Of a stretch of DNA of 15,281 bases, positions 1 to 6,515 are shown one piece after another (the first letter of the stretch is position 1; the number at the start of each line of letters is the position of its first letter). Origin of the DNA: WJMB01 sp964581465. Its GTDB lineage: Bacteria > RBG-13-66-14. The notes under the pieces were generated by a model. The model worked only from the letters and a program-made list of their open reading frames with translations, was not told where the DNA came from and searched no databases. Location: contig CAZOOP010000057.1 of the NCBI GenBank assembly GCA_964581465.1, positions 1 to 15,281 on the forward strand. Direction: 5' to 3'. The position numbers were made by a program, and so were the translations under genes.

Positions 1-150
1 GGCCGCGGCGTCACCACGCTGGACCTCGACCCCACCCCCGGCCGCCACAGCCTCATCCTCCCCACCGACACCTACCCCCCCGGCGTCTACCTGGCCCACC
101 TCGCCACCAACACCGCCAGCGACACCAGACGGTTCGTAATCAGCCGTTAA
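1..150 (+). CDS. C-terminal end of a secreted protein with a sorting-domain-like tail (partial)
   Basis: The window opens inside this gene. Reading from base 1 gives 49 residues and a TAA stop at 148-150. The tail has the pattern of the C-terminal sorting domain of type IX-secreted proteins, or of the related FlgD-like Ig fold: a strand ending LILPTDTYPPGVYLAHL, then a turn, then a last strand RRFVISR. The GVY(L/F) followed by a basic final strand is typical of that family. By analogy the tail would direct a large exported protein across the outer membrane and then be cut off. The catalytic or binding part lies upstream and cannot be seen. A hairpin terminator follows 27 bases after the stop. 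The family call rests on a short tail and could be wrong in detail. Confidence 0.7.
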   Translation, partial: GRGVTTLDLDPTPGRHSLILPTDTYPPGVYLAHLATNTASDTRRFVISR

Positions 151-177
151 ACGGCGCTTGATAGATGGATCTAGAAC

Positions 178-202
178 AGGCGGGGCCTAAAGACCCCGCC
201 TT
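178..202. terminator. Intrinsic terminator, probably bidirectional
   Basis: A perfect 8-bp stem, AGGCGGGG (178-185) with CCCCGCCT (194-201), closes an 8-base loop. It sits between two convergent genes: the plus-strand gene ending at 150 and argS ending at 295. There is only a short T run, so efficiency is uncertain, but position and stem fit a shared terminator. Confidence 0.7.
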
Positions 203-294
203 CATACATCTACACGATCGGCCCTAAAACCCCGACCCCACAAGGCGGGATGGGCGGCCTTGTCCATCACATCGCGGCTGTAGGCGGTCAGCGT

Positions 295-2145
295 CTACAT
301 CTCCTCGCGGGCCGCGAGGCCCAGCAGTTCCAGACCGTGGCGGAAGAGATTGCGCAGCCCCAGGCAGAGCGCCAGGCGCGCCCGGGCTGTTGTCTCGTCC
401 TCGACCAGCACCTTGACCGCCTTGTAATAAGGGTGGAACAGCCCGGCGGTCTGGTGCAGGAAGGCGGCCAGTCGTTGGGGCGCCCGATGCTCCGCCGCCT
501 CGTGGACCACGCCGGGGTAGTAGAGCAGTTGGCGCAGCAGCTCGCCTTGGCGGGCGACGGCGGACTCCTCGCGGTCGTCATTGACGGTGAACAGGGGCGT
601 CGGGTCGGTCCCGGTTAGGTCGTTCAGGGAGCACCCTTCTGCCTCGGCTTTACCGAAGATGCTGCTGAGGCGGGTGTAGGCGTATTGGATGTAGTAAGCT
701 GGGTTCTCGGCGGACTGCTCGGCGGCCAGGTCGAGGTCGAACTCGAGGTGGCTCTCCGGCGAGCGCTCGAGGAACATGTAGCGGGCGACGTCGACACCGA
801 CCTCGTCGATCAGGTCGTCCAGTGTGACCAGGTTGCCCTTGCGTTTGCTCATCGCCACGATGCGCTCGCCCTGCTTGAAGGTTACCCAGCCCGAGATGAG
901 CACCTCGAGGGCCGCGCCGGGGACGCCGGCGGCCTCGAGCCCGGCCCGGGTGGGCAGGATGTGGCCGTGGTGGTCCGGACCCCAGATATCGATCAGCAGC
1001 CGCTCACGGTTATCGTTGAGCCGCTTCCACTTGTCCAGGTGGTAGGCGATGTCGGCCAGCAGGTAGGTGGGTTTGCCGTTGGAGCGGACGATGACCCGGT
1101 CCTTGTCGTCGCCGTGGTCCGTGGTGCGCAGCCAAGTCGCGCCCTCGGCCTCGAAGGTCACCCCGCGCTCGATGAGGAGGCGGTAGGTTTTTGAAATAAG
1201 ATTATCAGCAGCTGTAATATTTACTGATTCACAAAGAACCCAGTTTGCAAGTGTTAATACATGGTTATTATTATAAAGGGTATGCTCAAAGAATGGCTGT
1301 ATAGAATGGATTCTAAATCTGGAAAGTGTCTGATTTTGTAAGTGCCATTGCCTAGTAACTATAATAGAAATAATATTAATTAATATATTTTTATCTAACA
1401 GGATATTACCTTCTTGCTGTGCAGGTAATATTTTATCAGCAATTCTTATGCCAATTCGATTGTCTGGATCTTCGATATTTTTTTGAAGCTCTCTGGCAAT
1501 TTCCTTAATTGTATTTGAATGATACTCGCCTGTTTTTACCCATTCCGCTATGCCGTCTGCGATGGTCCAGCCTATGCGATTGAAGAAATCGAGCTTGTCT
1601 CTCACCACACTCTTGCCGAACTCGAGCACCTGGGTCCCGGCGTCGTTGACGTAGTACTCCTCGGTGACCTCGTGGCCCACTGCGCGCAGGACGGCGGCCA
1701 GGGCGCTGCCCAGGGCGGCGGCGCGGCCGTTGACCACCAGCAGCGGACCCGTGGGGTTGGCGCTGACGTACTCCAGGTTGATGCTTTTTTGATTGGTGAC
1801 GGGAGCGATTGTCACTTCGTCGAGATAGTTGTGCAGTCGTCCTTCGAGGAAGCGTCGATCGAGGTGTAGGTTGATGAAGCCCGGCCCGGCGATCTCCAGT
1901 CGTTCGACGATCCCGGACAGACGCGGCGCCACTGCTTCGACCAGCTCTTCGGCGATCCGGCGCGGGTTGCTCTTCAGCGGTCGGGCCAGTTGCATGGCCA
2001 GGTTGCAGGCGTAGTGACCGAACTCGGGCTTGGCGGCGGTTTCGACGGTGAAGTCGGGCTGTCCGTCGAGTTCCGGGTGCAGCTCGGCCAGGGCGGCGCT
2101 GAAGGCGGCGCGCAATTCAAGGCGGGGATCGGCGATCGTCGTCAT
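295..2145 (-). CDS. argS: Arginyl-tRNA synthetase with an AT-rich internal block
   Basis: Class I ArgRS, charging tRNA-Arg with arginine in the cytoplasm; 616 residues. The N-terminal tRNA-elbow domain is about residues 8-100 (FGHYACNLAMQLAR). The Rossmann catalytic core follows, with SANPTGP at 128-134, EYYVNDAGTQV, then WLRTTDHGDDKDR, DIWGPDHHGH, and the signature loop AMSKRKGN (M at residue 432). The alpha-helical anticodon-binding domain ends LGLAAREEM. The start is the ATG at 2145; a TTG at 2190 would add 15 unconserved residues. No clear Shine-Dalgarno precedes either. Two oddities: the HIGH motif position (136-139) reads LVVN, and residues ~201-320 are encoded by DNA of about 31% GC while flanks are 67-70%. 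The block stays in frame without stops and still aligns with ArgRS (TIKEIARELQK; LSRFRIHSIQPFFEHTLY), so the gene looks intact. Both family and completeness are well supported. Confidence 0.95.
   Translation of the reverse strand: MTTIADPRLELRAAFSAALAELHPELDGQPDFTVETAAKPEFGHYACNLAMQLARPLKSNPRRIAEELVEAVAPRLSGIVERLEIAGPGFINLHLDRRFLEGRLHNYLDEVTIAPVTNQKSINLEYVSANPTGPLLVVNGRAAALGSALAAVLRAVGHEVTEEYYVNDAGTQVLEFGKSVVRDKLDFFNRIGWTIADGIAEWVKTGEYHSNTIKEIARELQKNIEDPDNRIGIRIADKILPAQQEGNILLDKNILINIISIIVTRQWHLQNQTLSRFRIHSIQPFFEHTLYNNNHVLTLANWVLCESVNITAADNLISKTYRLLIERGVTFEAEGATWLRTTDHGDDKDRVIVRSNGKPTYLLADIAYHLDKWKRLNDNRERLLIDIWGPDHHGHILPTRAGLEAAGVPGAALEVLISGWVTFKQGERIVAMSKRKGNLVTLDDLIDEVGVDVARYMFLERSPESHLEFDLDLAAEQSAENPAYYIQYAYTRLSSIFGKAEAEGCSLNDLTGTDPTPLFTVNDDREESAVARQGELLRQLLYYPGVVHEAAEHRAPQRLAAFLHQTAGLFHPYYKAVKVLVEDETTARARLALCLGLRNLFRHGLELLGLAAREEM
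1188..1545. other. AT-rich mosaic block inside argS
   Basis: Counting 1201-1500 gives 93 G+C of 300 (31%). The flanks are 42/60 at 1081-1140 and 40/60 at 1621-1680. The edge near 1188 is abrupt: codons change from TCA AAA to CGC CTC CTC within a few triplets. The block encodes argS residues about 201-320 and keeps the reading frame. I infer a recombined segment from a low-GC argS donor. An ancient lineage-specific insertion is the alternative. Confidence 0.75.
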
Positions 2146-2240
2146 GTATTGTTCGGTTGTTGGAGTGGGAGGGCCGCGTCGAGCGGGCAATATCTTAACA
2201 CAACCGAGCCCTTGGCCGCCGCCGTCACGGTTCTTGCTCG

Positions 2241-2268
2241 CCGAGTTCTCCCCTGCGGGAGAACTCGG
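2241..2268 (-). promoter_or_regulatory. Strong hairpin upstream of argS
   Basis: A perfect 12-bp stem, CCGAGTTCTCCC (2241-2252) with GGGAGAACTCGG (2257-2268), closes a CTGC tetraloop. Outside it a TTGC/GCAA pairing can extend the stem past a 3-base bulge. It lies about 100 bases upstream of the argS start. It could be a leader structure of argS or a terminator for something upstream. No T run is present and no T-box specifier features were recognised. Confidence 0.45.
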
Positions 2269-2394
2269 GCAACAACCGCGCCGGCGGCTCGAGCGCCGGT
2301 GGTCTTTACCCGTCCTGCTTCAGTGAGCCTGGCTGGAGCAAGGTGCAGGTGGGTTGAGGACGAGGGGTAAAGCCGCCGTTGTCCTAGAAGGTAA

Positions 2395-3041
2395 GGGATC
2401 GCAGATCGCGTCCGGACCGAATCACAGTTATAACCTGCTGATAACACTTATGATGACTCTCAGATACTTGTCACGAACCGGCAGTCATTAAGTGGCGGCT
2501 AATATAGGTGTGAGCAATAGCAAACCCAGATAACAGCGCGGTTGAATATGCCCTGAGTGCAGCGTGATACCTATGTCTAAGTTTTTAGCATCATAGAACG
2601 TGATCGGACCAAATCAGGGTCGATATTGAAAGGTGCACCGAGCAGGTACCCGCTGTTTGTGTGCGCCCGAGTTTGTTCCCGATACTATCATGCGCAGTCT
2701 TGTTACTTGATATTGAGGCAGTTATGAGTCGAGCGACAATCGGGTGATCGTTAACTGCAAGCCAAGAGGCAGGGTGGGTTCTTCTCCGAGCACAACCCTT
2801 GCAGCCGCCACTTTTTGACTGCCGATAAGTGACATGCGTATTTGCTGCAAAACGTATATTATCAAATGATTGCTTCTACATTCCTGTCCGAACAGGGTAG
2901 ATGATCCCAAGGCTTTTAACAGTCAATAAGGGAATGCAAGATGAATGCTTGATCAAAAACGTGCATTTCAGGGAAGTGTATATCTACCCAACAAGCCGCA
3001 CTTAATCAACCTGATTTGGTCCGAACACGTTTCATGGTGCC
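2395..3041 (-). mobile_element. Short MITE-like element, reverse orientation, split by a second copy
   Basis: The outer element occupies 2395-2586 and resumes at 2917-3041, about 317 bp once the inner element and one target duplicate are removed. Its ends are GGGATCGC...GTCCGGACC at 2395 and the inverse of GGCACCATG...GTTCGGACC at 3041, each 24 bp. It is flanked by GAAGGTAA (2387-2394) and AAAGGTAA (3042-3049), a 7-of-8 target duplication. The internal sequence aligns along its length with the copies at 13583 and 15063 (shared cores TTGTCAC and AGTGGCGGCTAATA). It ends only 15 bases from the rlmH stop codon. It has no coding capacity. Confidence 0.85.
2587..2908 (+). mobile_element. Second MITE-like element, inserted inside the first
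   Basis: A 322-bp copy in forward orientation. Its left end is AGCATCATAGAACGTG followed by ATCGGACC; its right end is TGTCCGAACAGGG followed by GATCCC. Flanks are AAGTTTTT (2579-2586) and AAGGCTTT (2909-2916), six of eight identical, as for an aged 8-bp target duplication. Removing the element and one duplicate restores the outer copy's sequence CTAAGT...TTAACAG...CAATAAGGG, which matches the uninterrupted copy at 13583. The ORF-like stretches inside it are not supported as genes. Confidence 0.82.
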
Positions 3042-3055
3042 AAAGGTAAATGGCA

Positions 3056-3535
3056 TCAGGAGGTTCGGCCCTTGTGGTAGGGGTGGCCGGAGAGGATGGT
3101 GAAGGCGCGGTAGAGGCCTTCGAGGACGACCAGGCGGGCCAGCTCGTGGGGCAGGGTCCAGGGACCCAGGGAAAGGCGGAAGGTTCCGGGCAGGGGCTCG
3201 AGACCATGGGCGCCGCCCAGGGCGATGTCCAGCCCGGGCAGGGTGGCGCGCCAATCGCCCAGCCGGTCGGCGAAGTCCTCGGAGGAGAGGGGCCGGCCGT
3301 CGACATCGAGCTGGAGGAGTTGGTGGGAGGGGGTCAGGCGCTCCCGGACCAGCGCGGTGGCCCGACGGCGGGCGGCGGCGACGGCTCCCCGGCCGCCCTC
3401 GCGCACCGGCGGTGTGCGCGGCTCGATGAGCTCGAAGGCGCAGTGCGGCCGCAGGCGTCCGGCGTAGAACTCGAGGCCGTCGCGGATGAAGGTGCGCCGG
3501 GTGGGGTCCGGTGAGATCAGGCGGATGCGGAACAC
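3056..3535 (-). CDS. rlmH: 23S rRNA (pseudouridine1915-N3)-methyltransferase RlmH
   Basis: SPOUT-class methyltransferase that uses S-adenosylmethionine to methylate pseudouridine 1915 in helix 69 of 23S rRNA on the assembled 70S ribosome. The 159-residue length is normal for the family. The SAM-binding knot is visible: IALGGAHG (104-111) corresponds to the family's F.IGGa.G, then SLGPWTLPHELAR (122-134), then LEGLYRAFTIL and the terminal GHPYHKG that contacts the active site. The start is GTG at 3535, three bases after the rsfS stop, so the two genes are translationally close. It is the last gene of a five-gene minus-strand operon. A transposable element begins 15 bases downstream and no separate terminator is visible there, so readthrough into the element is likely. 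Confidence 0.95.
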   Translation of the reverse strand: MFRIRLISPDPTRRTFIRDGLEFYAGRLRPHCAFELIEPRTPPVREGGRGAVAAARRRATALVRERLTPSHQLLQLDVDGRPLSSEDFADRLGDWRATLPGLDIALGGAHGLEPLPGTFRLSLGPWTLPHELARLVVLEGLYRAFTILSGHPYHKGRTS

Positions 3536-3538
3536 GGC

Positions 3539-3988
3539 TCAACCGGCGGCTTCGTTGTCGGGTGGGGATTCCAGCTCGAGCTCCAGCTCCGGCGCGTCGC
3601 CCCAGAGGTGCTCGAGGTCGTAGTAGCGGCGCACGGGGCGGCGGAAGAGGTGAACGACGACGTCGAAGAAGTCCAGCAGGACCCAGTTGGCGGCGTCCTC
3701 GCCCTCGCGGTGGATCGGTTTGACGCCGTGCTTGGCCAGCTCGCGGCTGAGGCTCTTCAACAGGGCGCGGACGTGATTATCGGTGGCGGCGGAGGCGATG
3801 AGGAAGAAGTCGCTCATCGCCGCCAGCTCGCGCAGGTCCAGGGCCAGTTGGTCCTCGGCCTTGCCCCGGTCCAGCGTCCGGGCGATCAACCGGAGGAGCT
3901 CGGCGCCGGCGGGTTTCTCCTGGGGGCTGATAGGTCCTCCTCGAAGGTCAGGTTCAGGGGGAAGGATCGATAGTGGAACCGGATTCAA
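3539..3988 (-). CDS. rsfS: Ribosomal silencing factor RsfS
   Basis: RsfS binds ribosomal protein uL14 and blocks subunit joining when nutrients are short. The conserved core is clear: KAEDQLALDLRELAAMSDFF, then ASAATDNHVRALLKSLSREL, then GEDAANWVLLDFFDVVVHLF and YYDLEHLWGDA. A short acidic tail (ELELELESPPDNEAAG) follows. The longest frame begins at a TTG (3988), overlaps the yqeK end by 35 bases, and has no well-placed Shine-Dalgarno. A strong GAGGAGG (3936-3942) sits four bases before an in-frame ATC at 3931, 22 bases after the yqeK stop. That gives about 130 residues, the usual family length. The true start may therefore be the ATC; the outer limit is given here. Function is confident, start is not. 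Confidence 0.93.
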   Translation of the reverse strand: MNPVPLSILPPEPDLRGGPISPQEKPAGAELLRLIARTLDRGKAEDQLALDLRELAAMSDFFLIASAATDNHVRALLKSLSRELAKHGVKPIHREGEDAANWVLLDFFDVVVHLFRRPVRRYYDLEHLWGDAPELELELESPPDNEAAG

Positions 3989-4730
3989 TCAGCGCGGCCA
4001 AAAACCTCATTTGCTCCAGGGCGTTAGGGTGAACCTCGCCGCCGCGGCGGCGGACGTGACCCGTGGTTTGCTCCAGGCGGCTTAGCAGCGCCTCGAGGGG
4101 AGAGGTTTCGGCGACGGCGCGGAGCTTATCCACACCGGGGAAGTCGCGTCGCGGCTCCAGGGCGTCGGCCAGCATCAGCGCGCAGAGCAGCGGGGTGGGC
4201 CGGGGGTGGCCGATGGTGTGGTAGCGCACAGCGAAGAGAACCCGGACGTCGCGCAGGCCCTGGTCCCAGGCCCACTGAGCGGCCAGGGGGCCGTGGAGCA
4301 GACTGGCCGGGTGCCGGGACTCGACCTCGTCGGGGACGAACAGTTGGGGGCGGCCGTCGTCGTTACGCCGCACGTCGTGAAGGACGCCGGCGAGGTGGGC
4401 GCGCTCCTCGTCGCTGAGCCCACCGGAGCCGTTTATGCTCTCCGGGGGCGTGACTGACCGAACTTCGACGACGCTCCAGAGCCGCCGGGGCGCCCCCGGT
4501 GTGGGCGGATCGTTGCTCGGCTCCGCCGTCGCGACGACGTCGATCGAGACGCCGCGGCGGGCGTAAGCTCGGCTGAAGGATGTCTGGAAGGGGCGGGTCA
4601 GGCGGGCGACGGCCAGGCTGTGGGCGTGGCGCTCAGGGTCGGCGCGGCGCAGCCTCTCCAGGGCCGCTGAGGTCAGGGCGGCGACCTCGGGGGCGGGTCG
4701 GTTGGCTTGCGGGGTTGGTTGGCGGCGCAT
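3954..4730 (-). CDS. yqeK: YqeK-like HD-domain nucleotide hydrolase
   Basis: HD-superfamily metal-dependent phosphohydrolase of the YqeK type. Characterised members cleave diadenosine tetraphosphate symmetrically into two ADP. Expected metal and substrate residues are present: H37 (ERHAHS), H118-D119 (LAGVLHDVRR), H146 (LLHGP), H171 (RYHTIG) and D189 (LADALEP), followed by FPGVDKLR and HPNALEQ. Normally about 30 residues separate the first His from the HD pair. Here there are 81, because of a ~50-residue Pro/Ser-rich insertion at roughly 49-104. The start is taken as ATG 4730, overlapping the upstream TGA by one base (TGATG); a GTG sits one codon earlier. The neighbours rsfS and rlmH are the usual yqeK partners in many bacteria, although no nadD lies between the operon genes here. 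Confidence 0.88.
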   Translation of the reverse strand: MRRQPTPQANRPAPEVAALTSAALERLRRADPERHAHSLAVARLTRPFQTSFSRAYARRGVSIDVVATAEPSNDPPTPGAPRRLWSVVEVRSVTPPESINGSGGLSDEERAHLAGVLHDVRRNDDGRPQLFVPDEVESRHPASLLHGPLAAQWAWDQGLRDVRVLFAVRYHTIGHPRPTPLLCALMLADALEPRRDFPGVDKLRAVAETSPLEALLSRLEQTTGHVRRRGGEVHPNALEQMRFLAALIESGSTIDPSP

Positions 4731-5092
4731 CACCGGAGCAGCTTGGCTACCTCGGTGAGGATGTTGCCGGTGGCGTTCCAGACCTCGGCCAGGTTGGCCT
4801 TGTTGGTGGCCACCACCGCCATGGTCAACTGGTTGGGCAAACGGGAGAGGACGATGACGCCGGATTGGTAGCGGGTGATCGACTGGACGACGTGGCCGTA
4901 GCCCAGCTCCTCGCCGGTGCGCTTGAGGGTCAGGTAGCCGTTGGAGCAGATGGCTCCGATCTCTTCGACATCGGCGTCCTTGGCGCCGACGGAATCGAGC
5001 ACCAGGCCGTCCTCGCCGACGACCACGGCGACCTTGACCTCCCTGACGCTGAGCAGGGAGTTGAGGATACCCCTGACTTCTTCGACTGCCAC
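4730..5092 (-). CDS. Roadblock/LC7-domain protein
   Basis: A 120-residue single-domain protein of the roadblock/LC7 (MglB-like) superfamily, whose members are small dimeric regulators of Ras-like GTPases. The pattern is an N-terminal helix (VEEVRGILNSLLS), strands VKVAVVVGEDGLVLDSVG, an Ala/Gly-rich helix (VEEIGAICSNGYLTLKRTG), hairpin strands (VVQSITRYQSGVIVLSRL) and a last strand-helix unit (TMAVVATNKANLAEVWNATG). The GTG start at 5092 has a good Shine-Dalgarno, AAGGAG, inside the end of the TPR gene. Only one base separates the two genes, so they are co-translated. No GTPase is visible in the window, so its partner is unknown; the adjacent TPR protein is the natural candidate. Confidence 0.85.
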   Translation of the reverse strand: MAVEEVRGILNSLLSVREVKVAVVVGEDGLVLDSVGAKDADVEEIGAICSNGYLTLKRTGEELGYGHVVQSITRYQSGVIVLSRLPNQLTMAVVATNKANLAEVWNATGNILTEVAKLLR

Positions 5093-5093
5093 T

Positions 5094-6386
5094 TTAGGAC
5101 TCCTTGTTTTCTGGGGGTTGTTTTTCGTCCTCGGATTCCGCCAGCTCGCTCAACCAGTTGGTGAAGGCGCCCTTGTTGGGATTGGCCAATCCGTCGACCT
5201 GGGGAATCTCGTCCTTGACCGGGGGCTGGACCGGGGGCAGGTCCTCCTCATCCATCACCTCGGTGGGATGTTCGTCGACGGGCAGTTCGTCTTCTTTGGG
5301 AGGCGGGGGTACGGGGGCGTCGAGCTCGACGTCGTCTTCCTCGGCCGCCTCGACCTTTTCTGGTTTCTCTTGCCCTTCGGGCTCGTCGGGGTCTTCGCGT
5401 ACGGGCGGTTCACCGCCGGTGAGCTCCCGTTCGATATCAATCTCGGGTTCGGCTTCGTCTCCGGCTTTCTCCGGGGTTCTCTGGACGCTTGGTTCGGTGG
5501 CGGACTCGGCCATGGGGCCAGCGGTGGCCGGGGCCGGATAGTCGTCGGCGAACTCGTTTTCGATGTCGATATCCAGGTCGGCGGTTTCAGTTTCGGAAGC
5601 GGGCTCGGTGGGGGTATCGTCGATAATCAAATCATCGGTGGAGACCTCGGGTTCTATCCTCCCGCGGGGGGCCTCCTCGACGGCGGATCCGGGCGGTTCT
5701 TCGGCCGTTTCCGTCGTCTCGACCGGCTCGGCCGGCACGGCTTCGAGGTCCAGCTCGGGCTCGGGACTAGGTTCGGGTGTCGGAGCGACCGGGGGCGCTT
5801 CGGCCGGTGGCGGCTCCTGGTGGGTCTCGCCCTCACGCATCACGCTGTCGAAATCCAGACCCGTGGTCTCGGGCTCGTCGGCGTTGGGAATCGGCTCTTC
5901 CGGGGGGCGCGACGCCGGGGCCGGGGCGCCGAGGTCGACCTCGATGACGTCCTCGCGCTGTTGCTTGCCTCCCGGGGATTCCAGGCGCTCGAGCTGTTCC
6001 CGGGCCAGTCCGTTGGAGGGGTCGAGTTCGAGGATGTGCCGGTAGACGGTGGCCGCCTCGCCGAAGCGGTGCTGGTTCTTGCGCAACTGGGCCAGGGACT
6101 GCAAGGCCACCAGGTTGTCCGGGTCGGTGCGCAGAACAGCCTTGAAGGTCGATTCGGCCTTGGAGTGGTTGCCCAGGTCCAGGTAGCATTTACCGAGGAC
6201 GATCTGCGCCGGCAGGTAGTCCGGACGGCGTGTCATTCCGCGCTTGAGCACGGCGAAGGACTCCTCGTAGAGCCCGCTCTTACGGTAGGCGTCCGCCAGG
6301 GGCACGAAGGCCAGCGAGTTGGGATCGTTGACCAGAATCTGCGTGTAGCGCTCGATCTCGGGGCCGAGATTCAATCGTTTGGCCAT
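5094..6386 (-). CDS. TPR protein with a long acidic, proline-rich tail
   Basis: A 430-residue protein. Residues ~8-145 hold about four tetratricopeptide repeats, recognisable by NDPNSLAFVPLADAYRKSG, YLPAQIVLGKCYLDLGN, DPDNLVALQSLAQL and EAATVYRHILELDPSNGLA. These are protein-binding helical scaffolds. From ~155 to ~405 the chain is low-complexity and rich in Glu, Asp, Pro, Thr and Ala, almost certainly disordered. It ends with a less acidic, more ordered segment, KGAFTNWLSELAESE. There is no signal peptide or membrane segment, so it is cytoplasmic. The start is the ATG at 6386; an upstream extension to 6488 is unconvincing. No clear Shine-Dalgarno precedes it. It is the first gene of the operon and is one base from the roadblock gene. 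Its role is unknown; a scaffold for the roadblock protein is inference. Confidence 0.85.
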   Translation of the reverse strand: MAKRLNLGPEIERYTQILVNDPNSLAFVPLADAYRKSGLYEESFAVLKRGMTRRPDYLPAQIVLGKCYLDLGNHSKAESTFKAVLRTDPDNLVALQSLAQLRKNQHRFGEAATVYRHILELDPSNGLAREQLERLESPGGKQQREDVIEVDLGAPAPASRPPEEPIPNADEPETTGLDFDSVMREGETHQEPPPAEAPPVAPTPEPSPEPELDLEAVPAEPVETTETAEEPPGSAVEEAPRGRIEPEVSTDDLIIDDTPTEPASETETADLDIDIENEFADDYPAPATAGPMAESATEPSVQRTPEKAGDEAEPEIDIERELTGGEPPVREDPDEPEGQEKPEKVEAAEEDDVELDAPVPPPPKEDELPVDEHPTEVMDEEDLPPVQPPVKDEIPQVDGLANPNKGAFTNWLSELAESEDEKQPPENKES

Positions 6387-6515
6387 GGTTGTGTTACTAA
6401 CGGCGAGTAGCGCCGGGTCGGTTCTGGTTGGGAATTGTAACTCTTGCTTGGACGGGCGGATATCACTCACAAGTAGTAGGATTACCACCCGTGCTTAGAC
6501 GGGCGTATTTCGCCG

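Noticed and set aside
2588..2680. Apparent similarity of this stretch to the C-terminal end of the IS1595 transposase remnant
   Set aside because: The stretch turned out to be the left part of a complete short element (2587-2908). Resemblance beyond the shared terminal repeat is too weak to claim a second transposase remnant.
2968..3542. Pro/Arg-rich open frames overlapping rlmH
   Set aside because: They are other-frame shadows of rlmH, which has full SPOUT motifs in its own frame; parts run into the transposable element.
4941..6410. 489-residue open frame on the plus strand opposite the TPR gene
   Set aside because: It is a shadow of the GC-rich, Glu/Pro-rich TPR gene. The translation is a Gly/Leu/Val-rich run with no domain, while the minus strand gives clear TPR motifs and operon spacing.
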